Part shown: positions 5,990 to 8,526 of the stretch, piece by piece
Numbering within the stretch: the first letter of the stretch is position 1
Layout: each line of letters starts with the position of its first letter
Assembly (NCBI GenBank): GCA_009937555.1
Contig: JAACFD010000077.1
Coordinates: forward strand, 1-8,526
DNA from: Chlamydiales bacterium
GTDB lineage: Bacteria > Chlamydiota > Chlamydiia > Chlamydiales > JAACFD01
Direction of reading: 5' to 3'
DNA length: 8,526 nucleotides
Made by a program: the position numbers and the translations under genes
The notes under the pieces: generated by a model
What the model was told of the DNA's origin: nothing
The model's database searches: none
The model's input: only the letters and a program-made list of their open reading frames with translations

Positions 5990-6967
5990 ATGATTAGAGA
6001 TAAAAAAAAACTTCTCTTCTTATTTTCAATTCTAGTTACTGCTATTCAGTATCTTACCGCATCAATCCAATGGGATTTTTCAGCTGGAGTTGAACAGCGC
6101 TACCTGGATATTGAAGAAAAAAAGGATTATAGTAACTACTTTTTTAGCCAGGATACCCTTGGTAATCTCCTGATGGGTGCTGAAAACTCTGGTATCACCA
6201 ACCAGTATGTACTTAAATCTTCAATGATAAACCTGCAGGCAACTGCTAACATAGAGCTCTTAGACGACTGTTTTAGTGAAATTTCTTTTGCTTATGCTTT
6301 TTCAAGAAAAAAACGTAACCCTTTTACTAAAAATACCAACTACCGCGGCAATGTCATTGAAGTACCTTCAGGCAACCAGGCTACTTTTTCATCACTTAGT
6401 CAGCAAAATCCTTCTCTCTTCCCTTCCGAGCAATCTCTACAGCTAAGTAACCGCACCAGGGAATACGAGTTAAGTGCACTATATGGAAAAAAATACGCTC
6501 TTAAAGAAGACTTATTTTTAAAAGCATCTATGGGTTACTTTTTTGAAAGGACACGTTTCTCCTACCATAGATTTCTTCCTTTTCAAAGCATTAACTCACA
6601 CGGACCATCTATAAAAGTCGCTATTGAGGCGTTGCTTAGTCCTAAGCTGCGCATTGAAGGTTTTAGTCATTTAAAACTAGCTAGCACTTCATCTGGACAC
6701 TTTAGCTCATCGTTACTACCTAAAAGACCTTCATTAGTTTTTGAAGCGGGTGTTAAATTTGCTCACTGCATTACTAAAGATAATGAAGCTCCCCTCTACC
6801 TAGGATTAAAACTTCAGCATAAAAAAGGGCAGAGCTTAAAAACGAGCAAACTTAGTCGTATTTATGACACCTCTCAACTTCGCTATGTTCCTATTAATAG
6901 CGAGTTTAGCATTAGAAAAAAAGCCTACCGCATCGTATTTTTCATTGAAAAAGAGATAGGAGCTTAA
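5990..6967 (+). CDS. Predicted outer-membrane beta-barrel protein, family not recognised
   Basis: 325-aa exported protein. Seen: a Sec signal peptide, with R-D-K-K-K (3-7), a hydrophobic core at about 8-22 and a likely signal peptidase I site near T-A-S (23-25). The remainder is made of alternating polar/apolar segments typical of amphipathic strands, for example around 27-41, 72-90, 96-106, 158-170, 174-192, 207-230, 249-261, 268-278 and 305-322. Long Ser/Asn/Gln-rich stretches (110-155, 282-300) could be loops. There is no lipobox and no large periplasmic domain. Inference: a small porin-like or surface protein of about 8-12 strands; I do not recognise a named family. The ribosome-binding site is weak (TAGG, 9 bases before the ATG). 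A run of nine A bases forms codons 5-7. It is followed after 5 bases by the next gene, whose ribosome-binding site lies inside this one. Confidence 0.7.
   Translation: MIRDKKKLLFLFSILVTAIQYLTASIQWDFSAGVEQRYLDIEEKKDYSNYFFSQDTLGNLLMGAENSGITNQYVLKSSMINLQATANIELLDDCFSEISFAYAFSRKKRNPFTKNTNYRGNVIEVPSGNQATFSSLSQQNPSLFPSEQSLQLSNRTREYELSALYGKKYALKEDLFLKASMGYFFERTRFSYHRFLPFQSINSHGPSIKVAIEALLSPKLRIEGFSHLKLASTSSGHFSSSLLPKRPSLVFEAGVKFAHCITKDNEAPLYLGLKLQHKKGQSLKTSKLSRIYDTSQLRYVPINSEFSIRKKAYRIVFFIEKEIGA
6002..6010 (+). repeat. Nine-adenine homopolymer at the 5' end of the barrel-protein gene
   Basis: A9 encodes Lys5-Lys7 in the signal peptide n-region. It is the longest homopolymer I noticed in the window and sits where a one-base slip would shut off the exported protein early. 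Confidence 0.8.
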
Positions 6968-6972
6968 ACCTT

Positions 6973-7905
6973 ATGACTAAACTTCCTCCTAGGACTACTC
7001 CTATCAGCACGATAAACTATCTCCCCAGTCACGACTCTAGACAAAAGCTGCCTGAAAGTCTGGGCAGCTCTGCTATAGCTGTTATTGATAAAGGCGACTT
7101 CCCTACTATACCCTCTAGCTACTTAAAGGTGCTTGAATCTGCTTGTGTCTTTTTTAAAAACAAAGCTTTTTATTCTGGACTTAGTCTAAAAGATATAGAC
7201 AAGCGATCTGACATTGCAAGAAGAAAAATAGCTGAAGCCTTTAGACTGCGCAACATAACCCTAATGGCACGTAAGTTTTGGGTACACCCTAAGAAATTCT
7301 CAGCATTTATTTCCCTGCTTACCCCAATACTTAAACATTCAGTAAAAATTTCAGGCCTACCTAGGCCTTTAGATGAAGAAGAAGAGCTTGAAGAGGATGC
7401 CTCTCTAGTCTACTCTACAGTAATGGATGCTATATGCAGCAAAGAGCGTCTCACCTTTCGTGATGCCAAAAATAAAGAAAGAGGCAGCTACCTACTTAAC
7501 CTAAGTCATAGCATTGAGCAAGATGGCAAGGGCCCTACTCTACAAAAATACTTAGACAACTACCTAGCTAAGAAAAAGCTTCGCGCGACCTCTTCTCCTA
7601 AATTTCTACTTATGAAAGTTAAAGCTATAAAGGCAAGCACATCTAAGCTTCATAGCTTACCTTCTAAAATTTTCCTAAAGGTTCATAACCCTAAAACAAA
7701 TGCTAAAAAGCTGCAAAAATACCACCTTAGGTGTATTCAAGTAGCCCCTCAGCAAAAACAAGAAAGCTTAATCTTTGATCATGAAGAAAATAGCTGGTTT
7801 CAATTAACCCCTGACAGCTCAAAAGCAATTAGCTCACCATTTCGCTCTGGCTATGCAAATGAAATAGCCAACAAAGTCCATTTACTTTATTTCGAAAAAG
7901 CATAA
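6973..7905 (+). CDS. Hypothetical 310-aa protein coupled to the barrel-protein gene
   Basis: I do not recognise this protein. Seen: a Ser/Thr/Pro-rich, weakly charged first ~35 residues with no classical signal peptide; a helical stretch around 48-125 rich in Lys/Arg; an acidic run D134 to D142; a second basic region at about 190-250 (many Lys); and a mixed C-terminus ending L-L-Y-F-E-K-A. No membrane span, catalytic motif or cysteine cluster is visible. AGGAG at 6958-6962, inside the end of the upstream gene, is 10 bases before the ATG, and only 5 bases separate the two genes, so they are probably co-transcribed and translationally coupled. Inference, weak: the N-terminal composition would suit a type III secretion signal if the host lineage has that system; a cytosolic or nucleic-acid-binding role is equally possible given the basic content. 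Confidence 0.7.
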   Translation: MTKLPPRTTPISTINYLPSHDSRQKLPESLGSSAIAVIDKGDFPTIPSSYLKVLESACVFFKNKAFYSGLSLKDIDKRSDIARRKIAEAFRLRNITLMARKFWVHPKKFSAFISLLTPILKHSVKISGLPRPLDEEEELEEDASLVYSTVMDAICSKERLTFRDAKNKERGSYLLNLSHSIEQDGKGPTLQKYLDNYLAKKKLRATSSPKFLLMKVKAIKASTSKLHSLPSKIFLKVHNPKTNAKKLQKYHLRCIQVAPQQKQESLIFDHEENSWFQLTPDSSKAISSPFRSGYANEIANKVHLLYFEKA

Positions 7906-7967
7906 ACTCTTTTAGCGAGTTCACTCTTAATACATAGGCAAGAGCTTTTAAAACGGAGGCTTGTACC

Positions 7968-8526
7968 ATGCTCAAAGTATATACAGTTGAAGCGCTTAGT
8001 GACAACTACAGCTACATCCTATATAACGACGATTCTAATGAAGCTATTGTCATAGACGCACCTGATGCTAGTCCTATTATGACCGCTCTAGAAAAGCTTA
8101 ATAAAAAGCTTTCCTACCTACTCATCACTCATCACCACCATGACCATACGCAAGGGATTCAAGAGTTACAAAACCGCTATAACTGCCAAGTGATAGCTCC
8201 TAAGTACGAGGAAAAACTGATTCCAGATGCTACAAGCTTTGTAGAAGAGGGCTCTTTTCTAAACCTTCTTGAAAGTGAAATACAAGTTATTCACACCCCT
8301 GGCCATACCTTAGGACACCTTGTCTATTACTTACCTCAAGAAGCCTTTCTCTTTTCAGGAGATGCTCTTTTCTCATTGGGTTGTGGTCGTTTATTTGAAG
8401 GCAGCGCTAGCCAAATGTATCAAGGCCTTGAAAGAATAAAAAAACTTCCTAAGAAGGTACAAGTATTTTTTGGTCATGAATATACAAAAAGTAACTTAGA
8501 CTTTTCTTTATCACTACTACCTGATG
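7968..8526 (+). CDS. gloB: Hydroxyacylglutathione hydrolase, glyoxalase II (C-terminus beyond the window)
   Basis: First 186 residues of a metallo-beta-lactamase-fold thioesterase that hydrolyses S-D-lactoylglutathione to D-lactate and glutathione, the second step of methylglyoxal detoxification in the cytosol. Seen: T-H-H-H-H-D-H at 54-60 supplying H55, H57, D59 and H60, then H113 in T-P-G-H-T, D132 in S-G-D-A-L-F, the family-specific G-C-G-R-L-F-E-G at 138-145, and H170 in G-H-E-Y-T-x-S-N-L. The full set of two-metal ligands is present, and the G-C-G-R-L-F-E-G plus G-H-E-Y-T pair separates GloB from other members of the fold. The C-terminal glutathione-binding helices lie outside the window. 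GGAGG at 7955-7959 is 8 bases before the ATG. The gene follows the hypothetical gene by 62 bases with no clear terminator or promoter, so it may belong to the same operon. Confidence 0.93.
   Translation, partial: MLKVYTVEALSDNYSYILYNDDSNEAIVIDAPDASPIMTALEKLNKKLSYLLITHHHHDHTQGIQELQNRYNCQVIAPKYEEKLIPDATSFVEEGSFLNLLESEIQVIHTPGHTLGHLVYYLPQEAFLFSGDALFSLGCGRLFEGSASQMYQGLERIKKLPKKVQVFFGHEYTKSNLDFSLSLLPD

Noticed and set aside
7353..7368. AGGCCTA-CC-TAGGCCT near-palindrome
   Set aside because: The 2-base gap gives no good RNA hairpin as such, and the sequence lies in coding DNA as plain Ser-Gly-Leu-Pro-Arg-Pro-Leu codons; probably chance.
7644..7659. TAAGCT/AGCTTA 6-bp inverted repeat with 4-base loop
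   Set aside because: Short, inside coding sequence, and built from AGCT, which is very common here; no T-tract follows.
7906..7967. Possible terminator before gloB (AACTC/GAGTT and CTCTT/AAGAG pairs)
   Set aside because: Stems of 5 bp only, loops of 7 and 11 bases, and no proper U-tract; not strong enough to call.
8095..8117. Repeated AAAGCTT/AAGCTTT motif in gloB
   Set aside because: Explained by Glu-Lys-Leu and Lys-Lys-Leu codons in a lysine-rich stretch; contains a mismatch.

Overview
The window is AT-rich and gene-dense. It carries eight open reading frames, two of them cut by the window edges, with no gene-free stretch longer than about 125 bases. The 325-aa protein has a Sec signal peptide followed by alternating amphipathic strands, so the source is very probably a Gram-negative (diderm) bacterium. 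The low G+C, the divergent or orphan proteins, an interrupted transporter gene and a DOT1-like methyltransferase fit a host-associated lineage such as an environmental chlamydia or a similar group. That placement is an inference; no marker gene fixes the taxon. There are no rRNA or tRNA genes, insertion sequences, CRISPR arrays or phage genes that I can recognise.

Layout. A DOT1-like SAM methyltransferase (1-731, minus, C-terminus outside the window) is divergent from a Na+/phosphate-cotransporter-like membrane protein (854-2161, plus). The transporter's PhoU-like tail continues in the same frame beyond an in-frame TAG (2159-2161) and ends at 2458. It converges tail to tail, with 2 bases between stop codons, on a SAMHD1/YwfO-type HD phosphohydrolase (2461-3744, minus). 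Upstream of that lies an M3A zinc oligopeptidase (3805-5865, minus). A 124-base divergent spacer then leads to a plus-strand cluster: a predicted outer-membrane beta-barrel protein (5990-6967), an unrecognised 310-aa protein only 5 bases later (6973-7905), and glyoxalase II GloB (7968 to the right edge).

How the genes relate. Most look like independent housekeeping functions: nucleotide pool control (HD protein), oligopeptide turnover (M3A) and methylglyoxal detoxification (GloB). The barrel protein and the 310-aa protein are closely spaced and probably translationally coupled, so they are the best candidates for a functional pair. I see no convincing multi-gene defence or secretion system. 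The points most worth a second look are the amber-interrupted transporter with eroded transport signatures, the DOT1-like enzyme with altered SAM-site and catalytic-loop residues, an exact 11-bp inverted repeat inside the transporter tail, stop codons embedded in hairpins at two gene ends, and a nine-adenine run at the start of the surface-protein gene.
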